This document shows, piece after piece, positions 1-6,195 of a stretch of 6,832 nucleotides of DNA. The DNA comes from Clostridia bacterium (lineage in GTDB: Bacteria; Bacillota; Clostridia; Oscillospirales; Acutalibacteraceae): the NCBI GenBank assembly GCA_900771185.1, contig CAAGND010000055.1:1-6832 (forward strand), written 5' to 3'. The first letter of the stretch is position 1; each line of letters starts with the position of its first letter. Under the pieces are notes generated by a model. The model saw only the letters and a list, made by a program, of their open reading frames with translations. It did no database searches and had not been told where the DNA came from. Both the position numbers and the translations under genes were made by a program.

Positions 1-27
1 GAATCAAATGTGGGGAGACCATTGTAG

Positions 28-47
28 GGTGGGGACATGTCCCCACC
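28..47. repeat. 20-bp perfect palindrome
   Basis: GGTGGGGACATGTCCCCACC is an exact inverted repeat with no spacer. As RNA it could form a stable GC-rich hairpin on either strand. It has no T-run, so it is not a standard intrinsic terminator. It opens an intergenic repeat island and is probably a dispersed palindromic element. A weaker hairpin of similar style (ACAGGG/CCCTGT) lies downstream of dapF at 1387-1404. Confidence 0.75.
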
Positions 48-86
48 GGTGCAGGAACTGCCGAATGCGTACAAACCTGCAACCGG

Positions 87-123
87 AGATTGCCACGTCG
101 CTGCGCTCCTCGCAATGACAAAT
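87..123 (+). repeat. Intergenic direct repeat, copy 1 (37 bp)
   Basis: This 37-bp stretch, beginning AGATTGCCACGTCGCTGCGC and ending CTCGCAATGACAAAT, is identical to 271-307. Both copies are preceded within about 25 bases by GCGTACAA. The core resembles, from memory, the dispersed CATTGCGAG-type palindromic intergenic repeats seen in many bacterial genomes. The segment is translatable by chance but shows no gene-like features. Confidence 0.85.
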
Positions 124-138
124 TGGGAAGCTTTGCCG

Positions 139-229
139 TGTCATTGCGAGGCGCAACGCGCCGCGGTAGCGCAGCCGTTCGCGAGGAACGAGCGCTACGG
201 ATGCGGCGTACCCCTTGCGGGTGCAATCT
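139..229 (-). repeat. Expanded inverted copy of the intergenic repeat
   Basis: TGTCATTGCGAG (139-150) is the exact reverse complement of the end of the 37-bp repeat, and GCAATCT (223-229) matches the reverse complement of its start. The two are much farther apart than in copies 1 and 2. The interior contains a hairpin: GTAGCGC (166-172) pairs with GCGCTAC (192-198), with an inner GTTC (177-180)/GAAC (186-189) stem. I read it as an inverted repeat copy expanded by internal sequence, possibly a nested palindromic element. Confidence 0.55.
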
Positions 230-270
230 CGTGCAGGAATGATCGGCTGCGTACAAGCTTAAAACTACAT

Positions 271-307
271 AGATTGCCACGTCGCTGCGCTCCTCGCAAT
301 GACAAAT
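271..307 (+). repeat. Intergenic direct repeat, copy 2 (37 bp)
   Basis: This copy is identical over 37 bases to 87-123. With the inverted copy between them, the two direct copies make a fold-back island of about 220 bp that could pair in several ways. The perfect identity suggests recent duplication or gene conversion. Confidence 0.85.
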
Positions 308-310
308 AGG

Positions 311-442
311 ATAGTCCTTTTGTGCCAACGAAGCTGCCCTTTGAATTCACAAATAAGGATTGTCCTTGACAAAGGGTACGCCGCGGACTGAGGTGTGCTT
401 CGCACGTATTTTCATCGGTTGGGCGGGGAGAAACTCGGGTTC
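311..442. other. Intergenic spacer upstream of the dapF promoter
   Basis: I see no gene here. There are two short related motifs, GGATAGTCCTTTTG (near 309) and GGATTGTCCTTGAC (near 356), and a small hairpin GTGC-TTC-GCAC near 393-404. None has a T-run or a clear ribosome binding site. Confidence 0.5.
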
Positions 443-471
443 TTGACGGGCGGGGGAAGGTGTGATATGAT
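443..471 (+). promoter_or_regulatory. Promoter of dapF (sigma-A type, extended -10)
   Basis: TTGACG at 443-448 is separated by exactly 17 bases from TATGAT at 466-471. A TG dinucleotide at 463-464 gives the extended -10 motif TGN-TATGAT. The predicted transcription start is near 478, leaving a 5' leader of about 40 bases. No riboswitch-sized leader or attenuator is visible, so expression looks constitutive. Confidence 0.8.
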
Positions 472-504
472 GGGGAAAATCAAGCGGCAGAATCGGATTG
501 CAGC

Positions 505-511
505 AAGGAGG
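505..511 (+). promoter_or_regulatory. Ribosome binding site fixing the dapF TTG start
   Basis: AAGGAGG is a full Shine-Dalgarno sequence, seven bases before the TTG at 519. An upstream in-frame TTG at 498 lies before this site, so translation from it would read through the ribosome binding site. This favours 519 as the real start. Confidence 0.85.
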
Positions 512-518
512 GAATCGC

Positions 519-1319
519 TTGACCTTTTACAAATATTGCGGCGCAGGCAACGACTTTGTTCTGCTCGAAAATTTTGACCGCGCAATTCCAGAAACCGATT
601 ACCCCAAGCTGGCAAAGCAGCTTTGCAAAAGAAAATTTTCCGTCGGCGCGGACGGGCTGATGATCCTTGAGGCACCCGAAGGGGACGGCGACTGCAAAAT
701 GCGCTTTTACAACAACGACGGCTCAACCGCTGAGATGTGCGGTAACGGCGCGCGCTGCATCTGCCGCCACTGCCACGACCGCGGTCTGTCCGGCGAGGTG
801 CAACGCATTGAGACGCCTGCCGGAATGGTCGTCGGCACACGTATCAGCGAAAGCCAATACCGCATTCGTTTGAATTCGCCGAGCGTCGTAAAATTACAAA
901 CCGTAATCGGCGGGCATGTCTGCGATTACCTTGAATTGGGTGAGCCCGGCATCCCGCATCTCATAATTTCCGCCGATTTGAGCGAAAACCGAGGGAATTT
1001 GCGCGAATTTGCGCGTTCTCTGCGCCACGCCGCGGAGCTGCCGCGCGGTGCGAATGTGAATCTCTTTGCGCGGGTCGGTGAAAATGCCGTGCGGCTTCTA
1101 ACCTTTGAGCGCGGCGTCGAGGATTTTACCCTTGCCTGCGGAACTGGCACCGGCGCGACGGCGGCGGCGCTGACGCTGCGGGGCTTGGTCAGCGGCGAAC
1201 GCGTCCGCGTCGAATGCGAGGGCGGCACGCTGTTTGTCGATGTCACAGACAAAGAGGGCGAGACGCAGATTTTTCTCACCGGCGACGCCGTATGCGTTTT
1301 TACGGGGACGCTTGCATAA
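519..1319 (+). CDS. dapF: Diaminopimelate epimerase
   Basis: DapF converts LL-diaminopimelate to meso-diaminopimelate in the cytoplasm without a cofactor, feeding lysine and peptidoglycan cross-linking. The 266-residue product is close to the family's usual 270-280. Seen directly: the N-terminal FYKYCGAGNDFVL signature (3-15), the first catalytic cysteine in MCGNGARC (Cys74), the NVNL segment (179-182), and the second catalytic cysteine in ERGVEDFTLACGTGTG (Cys207). Both halves of the two-domain epimerase fold are present and there is no frameshift. The TTG start is chosen because AAGGAGG sits seven bases upstream and residue 3 then aligns with the family's usual N-terminus. The gene stands alone, with its own promoter and no lysine-pathway neighbour in view. 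It converges on the surface-protein gene, sharing a terminator. Confidence 0.96.
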   Translation: MTFYKYCGAGNDFVLLENFDRAIPETDYPKLAKQLCKRKFSVGADGLMILEAPEGDGDCKMRFYNNDGSTAEMCGNGARCICRHCHDRGLSGEVQRIETPAGMVVGTRISESQYRIRLNSPSVVKLQTVIGGHVCDYLELGEPGIPHLIISADLSENRGNLREFARSLRHAAELPRGANVNLFARVGENAVRLLTFERGVEDFTLACGTGTGATAAALTLRGLVSGERVRVECEGGTLFVDVTDKEGETQIFLTGDAVCVFTGTLA

Positions 1320-1386
1320 CCAAAATGGCGTCTGTACAATGTCGCGAGGACGCACCATGATAAATGACAGCCTTTGTCGGGCGAGG

Positions 1387-1404
1387 ACAGGGTACCGTCC
1401 CTGT
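1387..1404. repeat. Short hairpin in the dapF 3' region
   Basis: ACAGGG (1387-1392) pairs with CCCTGT (1399-1404) around a six-base loop, TACCGT. No T-run follows, so it is unlikely to terminate transcription alone. It could protect the dapF mRNA 3' end or be another small intergenic palindrome. Confidence 0.4.
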
Positions 1405-1449
1405 AACACACTTGCTTGACTTTTCATCGTTGGTCTACAGGAGCTTTCC

Positions 1450-1489
1450 ATAAAAAACACGACGCCGTTGACAGCGTCGTGTTTTTTAT
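1450..1489. terminator. Bidirectional intrinsic terminator
   Basis: A 16-bp perfect stem (1450-1465 with 1474-1489) surrounds an 8-base loop. Its GC-rich core GACGC/GCGTC is flanked by A-run and T-run arms, so both strands read as hairpin plus U-tract. It lies 131 bases after the dapF stop and 19 bases after the stop of the minus-strand surface-protein gene. It should end both convergent transcripts, with the surface-protein gene the closer client. Confidence 0.92.
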
Positions 1490-1507
1490 AGGGTTCAGAT
1501 GCCGCTA

Positions 1508-4500
1508 TTATGCGATATCACGGTACAAGAAGGTCACAACCTGCGCTCTGGTACAGGTATCGTTCGGGCTGAATGTGGTAGAGGATGTACCGCTGGTGAC
1601 CTTGTTTTCAACTGCCCAAAGAACCGCTGTGTAATAATAGCTGCCGGATTTTACATCTCTGAACGGATTGCCGGAGTTTTTGGGCGTGGGGGTGCCTTCA
1701 TAGCGCCACAGGAAGGTCACAACCTGCGCTCTGGTGCAGCTCTCATCCGGGCTGAATGTGGTAGAGGATGTGCCGCTTGTGATTTTATTTTCGACTGCCC
1801 ACAGAACCGCCTTATAGTAATAAGCTCCACTCTTCACGTCTTTGAACGGATTATGGCTGCTCTTGGGATTCGGGGAGCCGGCAGCTCTCCACAGGAAGGT
1901 CACGACCTGCGCTCTGGTGCAATTCGCGTTCGGACTGAACGTTGTTGCGGAAGTGCCGGAGGTCACATTGTTGCTGACAGCCCATCTCACGGCATCGGCA
2001 TAGTATTCATTGGCGGGAACATCTTTAAAGGGCAGCGGTTCAGGTGTTGTCTCTGTGGTGAATGCCACGAAGGTATAGCCGTTCTTTTCTGCATAGGTCT
2101 GTGCGGTCGAATTGCGATTGCCGTAAATGGTTGTCGTACCGACAACACCCAATGTGTCTTTATTCGAATCAATTGTGCAGTTACGATTGAGAACTTCACT
2201 CTTCGCCAGTTTCTTACAGCCGTAAAACGCTTGATAACCCACGCTGTCAACGCCTGCGGGAAGCGAGATGGCAGGCAAGCTTCTGCAATTCGTAAACGCG
2301 TTGCTTTCGATGGCAGATAACTTCGATGTCCCCGTATAAGTAACCGAATTTAAATCAAAACAGTTTTCAAACGCGCGTTTTTTGATCTCTGTGACAGATG
2401 CGCCGATCTTCACAGACCGCACTCTGGCATAATTATTTTGATCGCATAGGAACATATACGCCGGAATCGTGGTAACACCTTTATTGAATTCAACCGCAAT
2501 TCCGTTTTCTGCGTATTTGCCGGCATCAAAAAATGTGTTGCCGTAGGAATCGAAATTTGACAGGTTTTTGGCATTTACCGTTATACTTGACAGCGCCGTG
2601 CAGTTATAAAATGCCCGATATAAAACCGCAGATAGATTCGTAGGCAGGGTCAGTGTTGTCAGTGCGGTGCAATTCTGGAACGCATTACTTCCGATTTTCT
2701 CCAATTGGGCAGGCAAAAGCAATTGTCCGACTGCACTGCAGTTTGCAAATGCGTAGCTGCCGATTTCCTTCAATCCGTCTCCCCACGAAATCGTAGAAAG
2801 ATCGGTACAATTCTGGAAAGCTGCCTTGCCGATTGTCGCGACATCGTTGCCAACCGCTACGCTCTTCACACGCGCCCAATTATTTTCCGAGCAAGAGAAC
2901 ATATAAGCAGGAACTGTTGTAACGCCGCTCTCGAAGGTAACTGAAATTCCGTTAGGTGCATATCTGCCGGCATTATAGAAAGTATTGCCGGAGGAGTCAA
3001 AATCAGCGAGCGCTGTCGCGTTGACTGTTATATTTTCAAGGGCAGTGCAATTATAAAAAGCTTTGTAACGAACCCTTGCCAGCTTTTTGGGGAGTGTCAC
3101 GCTCTTAAGGCTGGTGCAATTCTGGAATGCATTGTTTTCAATCATTTCCAAACCGGTTCCCCATGTGACCGTTGTTAAGTCAATACACCCCTGAAATGCA
3201 TAGCTTCCAATCGAAACAACATCGTTTCCGATGGAGACGCTCTTTACTCTCGCATAATAATTTTCACTGCAATTAAACAGAGCGTCGGGAATTGTCGTTA
3301 CACCGGCGGAAAAAACCACCTTAATTCCGTTAGCCGCGTATTTACCTGCATCATAGAACGTATTATCCGTCGAGTCACATTTGAATTTGGTAGAATTGAC
3401 GGTAATATTGGACAGCGCCGTGCAGCCATAAAACGCCCGGTAACCCAAACTGGACAGATTCTTAGGAAGCGTCAGGTCCGTCAGCGCCGTGCAGTTTTGG
3501 AACGCATTTCTCTCGATGATTTCCACGGACGCGGGTAACGGAAGCTTGCTCAAAGCGCTGCAATTCTGAAAGGCATAGCTGTCAATCTTGATAAGCCCGC
3601 TGCCCCAAGTGATATCCGCCAGCGCTGCACAATTTTGAAATGCGGCATATCCAATGGTAGTTACATTGTCGCCGATCTTTACGCTTGTTACTTTGGCGCT
3701 ATTATCGGCATTGCAAGCAAACAAATACGCCGGAATCTGCGTAACAGACTTTCCGAATGACACAGAGACACCGCCGCTTGCATACCTTCCGGCGTTGTAA
3801 AAGGTATTCCCGGAGGAATCAAACGCGGAGAGATTGGCAGCATTGATTGTGATTGTCGTAAGCGCAGTACAATTGTAGAAAGCCCTATAGCCTACAGTTG
3901 CAAGCTTCTCTGGCAAGGTAACACTTGTCAAGCTTGCGCAATTCTGGAACGCATAACTGGAGATCTCTTCCAATCCGGATCCCCACGAAACCGTCGTTAG
4001 GTCAAGGCAATTAATAAACGCACCGGACCCAATGGAAACCACGCCGTTTCCGATTGTAACGCTCTTGACTCTGGCATAATTGTTTTCGTCGCAATAAAAC
4101 ATATCTTTCGGAATCATCGTGGCATTGTTGCCAAATGTAACCGAAATGCCGTTGGCCGCATATTTGCCTGCATTGTAGAAGATATTGCCGGAAGTATCCA
4201 CATCGGTGAGCTTTGTGGAATTCACAGTAATCTGAGAAAGGGCAGTGCAGTTATAGAATGCATGATAGCCGATTCCGCAAAGATTCTCCGGCAGAGTAAT
4301 GGCGGCTAAATTCGAGCAGTTCTGAAAGCAATAAGACTCAATTTTCTCCAATGTTTTAGGCAGTGTAACAGAGGTTAACACAGCATTGTCGGAAAACAGA
4401 TTTCGACCGAGTGCTGTAACGCGATAACCGTCAATCGTTTCCGGAATTTGCACACTGGATGCATTGCCGGAGTATGCCGTTATTGTGGCATTTCCGTTGG

Positions 4501-4627
4501 AAATCGTGTAAGTCCACGATCCGCTAACCGTTCCTTTTTCCGTTGCTCCCGATGCCGATGCCGTAACTGCAAAAATTGCGCAGATCATCAGCAGGAGTGC
4601 AACCGCAACCACGATACGCTTTTTCAT
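1508..4627 (-). CDS. Secreted BspA-type leucine-rich-repeat protein with three C-terminal SLH modules
   Basis: This 1039-residue surface protein begins MKKR with a hydrophobic segment (5-21) and an ASA signal-peptidase site near residue 25. Residues ~70-810 hold about 19 BspA-type repeats (LRR_5) of pattern AF-x-NC-x-x-L...TLP...IG. They are interrupted five times by a non-LRR module from GNTFYNAG to NNYARVKSV. Residues ~866-1037 are three SLH modules with exact 61-residue spacing (FKDV/FRDV, YY, AVxWAV, TFSP, CTRAQVVTF). By family knowledge, SLH modules bind secondary wall polymers, and BspA-like repeats bind host or matrix proteins; the ligand here is unknown. The ATG at 4627 is chosen over an in-frame TTG at 4660 because it gives a clean signal peptide and follows GGTGA by five bases. 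The frame is intact. The gene stands alone, with the terminator 19 bases downstream and an IS110 element less than 100 bases upstream. Confidence 0.93.
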   Translation of the reverse strand: MKKRIVVAVALLLMICAIFAVTASASGATEKGTVSGSWTYTISNGNATITAYSGNASSVQIPETIDGYRVTALGRNLFSDNAVLTSVTLPKTLEKIESYCFQNCSNLAAITLPENLCGIGYHAFYNCTALSQITVNSTKLTDVDTSGNIFYNAGKYAANGISVTFGNNATMIPKDMFYCDENNYARVKSVTIGNGVVSIGSGAFINCLDLTTVSWGSGLEEISSYAFQNCASLTSVTLPEKLATVGYRAFYNCTALTTITINAANLSAFDSSGNTFYNAGRYASGGVSVSFGKSVTQIPAYLFACNADNSAKVTSVKIGDNVTTIGYAAFQNCAALADITWGSGLIKIDSYAFQNCSALSKLPLPASVEIIERNAFQNCTALTDLTLPKNLSSLGYRAFYGCTALSNITVNSTKFKCDSTDNTFYDAGKYAANGIKVVFSAGVTTIPDALFNCSENYYARVKSVSIGNDVVSIGSYAFQGCIDLTTVTWGTGLEMIENNAFQNCTSLKSVTLPKKLARVRYKAFYNCTALENITVNATALADFDSSGNTFYNAGRYAPNGISVTFESGVTTVPAYMFSCSENNWARVKSVAVGNDVATIGKAAFQNCTDLSTISWGDGLKEIGSYAFANCSAVGQLLLPAQLEKIGSNAFQNCTALTTLTLPTNLSAVLYRAFYNCTALSSITVNAKNLSNFDSYGNTFFDAGKYAENGIAVEFNKGVTTIPAYMFLCDQNNYARVRSVKIGASVTEIKKRAFENCFDLNSVTYTGTSKLSAIESNAFTNCRSLPAISLPAGVDSVGYQAFYGCKKLAKSEVLNRNCTIDSNKDTLGVVGTTTIYGNRNSTAQTYAEKNGYTFVAFTTETTPEPLPFKDVPANEYYADAVRWAVSNNVTSGTSATTFSPNANCTRAQVVTFLWRAAGSPNPKSSHNPFKDVKSGAYYYKAVLWAVENKITSGTSSTTFSPDESCTRAQVVTFLWRYEGTPTPKNSGNPFRDVKSGSYYYTAVLWAVENKVTSGTSSTTFSPNDTCTRAQVVTFLYRDIA
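1517..2032 (-). repeat. Triplicated SLH modules (183-bp period)
   Basis: The anchoring phenylalanine of the F-K/R-D-V motif recurs at exactly 61-residue intervals, so the encoding DNA has a 183-bp period (modules begin near 2032, 1852 and 1669). The second and third modules are nearly identical in protein, sharing DVKSG, YYY, AVLWAVENK, TSGTSSTTFSP and CTRAQVVTFL. The first is more divergent. This suggests the third arose by a late duplication of the second. Confidence 0.85.
2411..3235 (-). repeat. 825-bp higher-order repeat block B of the LRR region
   Basis: This block encodes a 126-residue unit (SIGNDVV... to ...ARVKSV) followed by a 149-residue unit (AVGNDVA... to ...ARVRSV). The long unit carries one extra leucine-rich repeat of about 23 residues. 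The short-then-long order matches the upstream block exactly, so the pair is the real unit of duplication. Confidence 0.8.
3236..4057 (-). repeat. 822-bp higher-order repeat block A of the LRR region
   Basis: This block encodes a 126-residue unit (TIGNGVV... to ...AKVTSV) followed by a 148-residue unit (KIGDNVT... to ...ARVKSV). It is directly adjacent to block B with no linker. The long unit is one residue shorter than its partner in block B, at the FKCDSTDN position. Protein similarity is high but DNA identity is clearly incomplete, so the duplication is not recent. Confidence 0.8.
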
Positions 4628-4638
4628 AAAAATCACCA

Positions 4639-4657
4639 TGCCGGTGCGGCACCGGCA
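4639..4657 (-). promoter_or_regulatory. GC-rich hairpin just before the surface-protein ribosome binding site
   Basis: TGCCGGTG (4639-4646) pairs over eight bases with CACCGGCA (4650-4657) around a three-base loop. On the minus strand the hairpin ends two bases before the GGTGA ribosome binding site (4637-4633). It could insulate that weak site from upstream structure, stabilise the mRNA 5' end, or be a palindromic element. No ligand-binding riboswitch pattern is visible. Confidence 0.5.
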
Positions 4658-4699
4658 CAAATAGGGATGAAAACAGGAGCCGCAAAATTTCCTGCTTTC

Positions 4700-4708
4700 T
4701 GCTATAAT
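4700..4708 (+). promoter_or_regulatory. Extended -10 element near the IS left end
   Basis: TGC-TATAAT is a perfect extended -10 (TATAAT at 4703-4708), predicting a start at about 4715. No good -35 lies 16-18 bases upstream in this linear arrangement. That fits known IS110 biology, in which a full promoter can form when the excised circle joins the right end to the left end. I could not identify a convincing -35 in the right end. Confidence 0.5.
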
Positions 4709-4732
4709 AGGCTTGAGAGAGGCACACTACAA
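4704..4732 (-). promoter_or_regulatory. Candidate promoter of the surface-protein gene, overlapping the IS left end
   Basis: On the minus strand TTGTAG (4732-4727) is 17 bases from TATTAT (4709-4704), predicting a start near 4697 and a leader of about 70 bases before the ATG at 4627. The -10 shares its AT-rich bases with the plus-strand TATAAT, so the two would be divergent and mutually interfering. If the IS left end is near 4700, this promoter is supplied by the element. Confidence 0.45.
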
Positions 4733-4900
4733 AGCACGGTAGGAGGAGTTGTACGCAACTCTCCAGTCGCAAAGGCAGTATAAAAATCAGTGTGAGCGTC
4801 ATCTTTCAAGCACAAATAAGTGGGTCGTTTCAGTCCGCACAGTAAGAATTGTTAAATACTTCTGTGTTTATTGTGTGGTGGCGCAGTCACTGCCTCTCTC
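4715..4900 (+). ncRNA. Candidate IS110 bridge (guide) RNA
   Basis: IS110 transposases use a structured RNA from a non-coding end to pair with target and donor DNA. Here 186 bases between an extended -10 box and the transposase gene fold plausibly. GAGAGAGGCA (4715-4724), starting at the predicted transcription start, pairs perfectly over 10 bp with TGCCTCTCTC (4891-4900), closing the whole RNA. Inside, GAGTTG/CAACTC (4746-4751/4756-4761) forms a hairpin with a UACG loop. CACAG-t-AAG/CTTCTGTG (4838-4846/4859-4866) forms a stem with a 12-base AU-rich loop that could be a guide loop. The length is close to the ~177 nt of the IS621 RNA. I could not assign target and donor guides with confidence. 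Position and closing stem are seen; function is inferred. Confidence 0.55.
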
Positions 4901-4920
4901 CCATTTCGGGAAGGAGTGAC
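4886..4920 (+). promoter_or_regulatory. Hairpin containing the transposase ribosome binding site
   Basis: GTCACT (4886-4891) pairs with AGTGAC (4915-4920). Inner pairs CCT/AGG (4893-4895/4912-4914) and CCC/GGG (4900-4902/4908-4910) add to the stem, enclosing the AAGGAG ribosome binding site (4911-4916). The site is seven bases before the ATG at 4924, so folding would reduce transposase translation. Its left arm overlaps the 3' arm of the proposed guide RNA closing stem, so the two folds exclude each other. Confidence 0.55.
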
Positions 4921-4923
4921 AGC

Positions 4924-6195
4924 ATGAAACTTACATATCCCATCTGCTGCGGCGTTGATGTTCACAAAACCTTTCTCGTCGCCACAATCATTACCAGCGA
5001 ATATGTCATGCCACATTACCGCCAGAAACGATTCTCTACCTTCTACAGCGGTCTCGTTGCTTTCAAAAAGTGGCTGCTTGAAAACAACTGCAAGGACGTT
5101 TGTATGGAGAGTACCGGCAAGTATTGGGTCCCTGTTTGGAATGTCCTTGAAGATTCCGTTCACGTTGTGATAGCGAATCCCAAATGGGTCTCTGCGGTTA
5201 AGGGAAATAAGGACGACAAGAAGGACTCTAAGTGGATCGGGGATCTGTTCCGTATGGGTTTGGTTCCCGGCAGCTATATTCCCAGCAAAGATATCCGAAT
5301 TCTCCGTGAGTTTACCCGCTACCGGAGCAAGCTCGTATCCATGCGTTCCAGTGAGAAGAACCGTTTCCAAAACGCCTTCACTGTGTGTAATCTGACGCTG
5401 GATGCCGTTGTCTCCGATATGTTCGGGAAATCCGCTACGGATATTGAGAACTATTTGCTGGATACAGACATCGTAGACCCTGCCCAATGCGTTTCGCTGC
5501 TTCGGGGTTCTCTGAAGAAGAAATCCTCAGATGTGGTTGAAGCCGTCAGCGGCTTCAATATGACACCGGAGCAGAAGGAAAGAGCGCGAATCGTTCAAGG
5601 TCACTTTGCTGACATTGACCACAGGATTGCCCAGCTTGACGAGGTTATTGGCAATCTTGTTGCAGAGTATGAGGGGCAGATTTCCCTGCTCTGCACGATT
5701 CCCGGAATTGACCGTCGCATTGCCATTACGATCCTTTCCGAGATGGGCACAGATATGACTAAATTCGGTTCCTCCAAACGGCTCTGCAATTGGGCTGGTC
5801 TGACACCCGCAAGCAATCAGTCCGCCGGGAAGAAAAAGTCGGTCAGAATCTCTCGGGCCGGAGTTTATCTGAAACCTGCCTTAGTGGAAGCTGCCCATGC
5901 TGCTGTAAAAGCCACGGAGAAACAGTCTTACTACCGCATCAAGTTTGAGCGCCTGATGAAGCGCCGGGGCAAGAAACGCGCCATCATTGCCATTGCCAGA
6001 ATGATTCTGACTGCAATCTACGCTATGCTCTCAACTGGTGAAGTCTTCAATCCCTGCGATTTGGATAAGTTCGATATGCCGGAAGAGCTTAAGAAAAAAC
6101 GCACGCTCGCTTCTGCAAAAGAAGCAGTGAGGCTCCTCGTTTCACTTGGAGTTGTATCTGCTGGGTCAATATCTTTGGATGCTTTAGCCGGTTAA
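4924..6195 (+). CDS. IS110-family transposase (DEDD plus C-terminal serine domain)
   Basis: This 423-residue enzyme would catalyse RNA-guided recombination of its insertion sequence. The N-terminal RuvC-like domain shows GVDVHKTF (Asp12), CMESTGKYW (Glu62) and NKDDKKDSKW (Asp98, Asp101), giving a complete DEDD set. A helical linker spans ~125-250. The C-terminal Transposase_20 domain shows the IPGIDRRIAITILSEMG stretch (259-275), NWAGLTPASNQSAGKK (289-304) with Ser300 as the likely catalytic serine, and a basic tail including KRRGKKRA. The frame opens at a TTG at 4849, but the ATG at 4924 has AAGGAG seven bases upstream and begins at the family's usual position. All key residues are present and no frameshift is seen, so it is probably active. 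No clear terminator follows the TAA. Confidence 0.95.
   Translation: MKLTYPICCGVDVHKTFLVATIITSEYVMPHYRQKRFSTFYSGLVAFKKWLLENNCKDVCMESTGKYWVPVWNVLEDSVHVVIANPKWVSAVKGNKDDKKDSKWIGDLFRMGLVPGSYIPSKDIRILREFTRYRSKLVSMRSSEKNRFQNAFTVCNLTLDAVVSDMFGKSATDIENYLLDTDIVDPAQCVSLLRGSLKKKSSDVVEAVSGFNMTPEQKERARIVQGHFADIDHRIAQLDEVIGNLVAEYEGQISLLCTIPGIDRRIAITILSEMGTDMTKFGSSKRLCNWAGLTPASNQSAGKKKSVRISRAGVYLKPALVEAAHAAVKATEKQSYYRIKFERLMKRRGKKRAIIAIARMILTAIYAMLSTGEVFNPCDLDKFDMPEELKKKRTLASAKEAVRLLVSLGVVSAGSISLDALAG

Noticed and set aside
87..307. CRISPR array
   Set aside because: Only two direct copies with a ~147-base gap that contains an inverted copy; there is no regular repeat-spacer pattern and no cas genes.
37..309. 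90-codon open frame in the repeat island
   Set aside because: It lies entirely over direct and inverted palindromic repeats, has no ribosome binding site, and its protein repeats only because the DNA does.
498..518. Upstream TTG as the dapF start
   Set aside because: It precedes the AAGGAGG at 505-511; the TTG at 519 is correctly spaced and matches the family N-terminus.
1499..2320. 273-codon plus-strand frame opposite the SLH region
   Set aside because: It is an antisense shadow of the SLH repeats: its repeating phrases follow the 183-bp period, and it has no ribosome binding site.
4628..4660. Longer N-terminus of the surface protein from TTG 4660 or ATG 4639
   Set aside because: Neither has a ribosome binding site, and the extension would put unlike residues before a clean signal peptide that starts at 4627.
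4524..4802. 92-codon minus-strand frame across the IS left end as a gene on its own
   Set aside because: No start signal at 4802, and most of it overlaps the guide-RNA region and the surface-protein signal peptide in another frame. Only its left half is of interest, as a possible continuation of the truncated frame.
4849..4923. Extended transposase start at TTG 4849
   Set aside because: No ribosome binding site; the added residues come from the structured non-coding region, whereas the ATG at 4924 has AAGGAG at seven bases.
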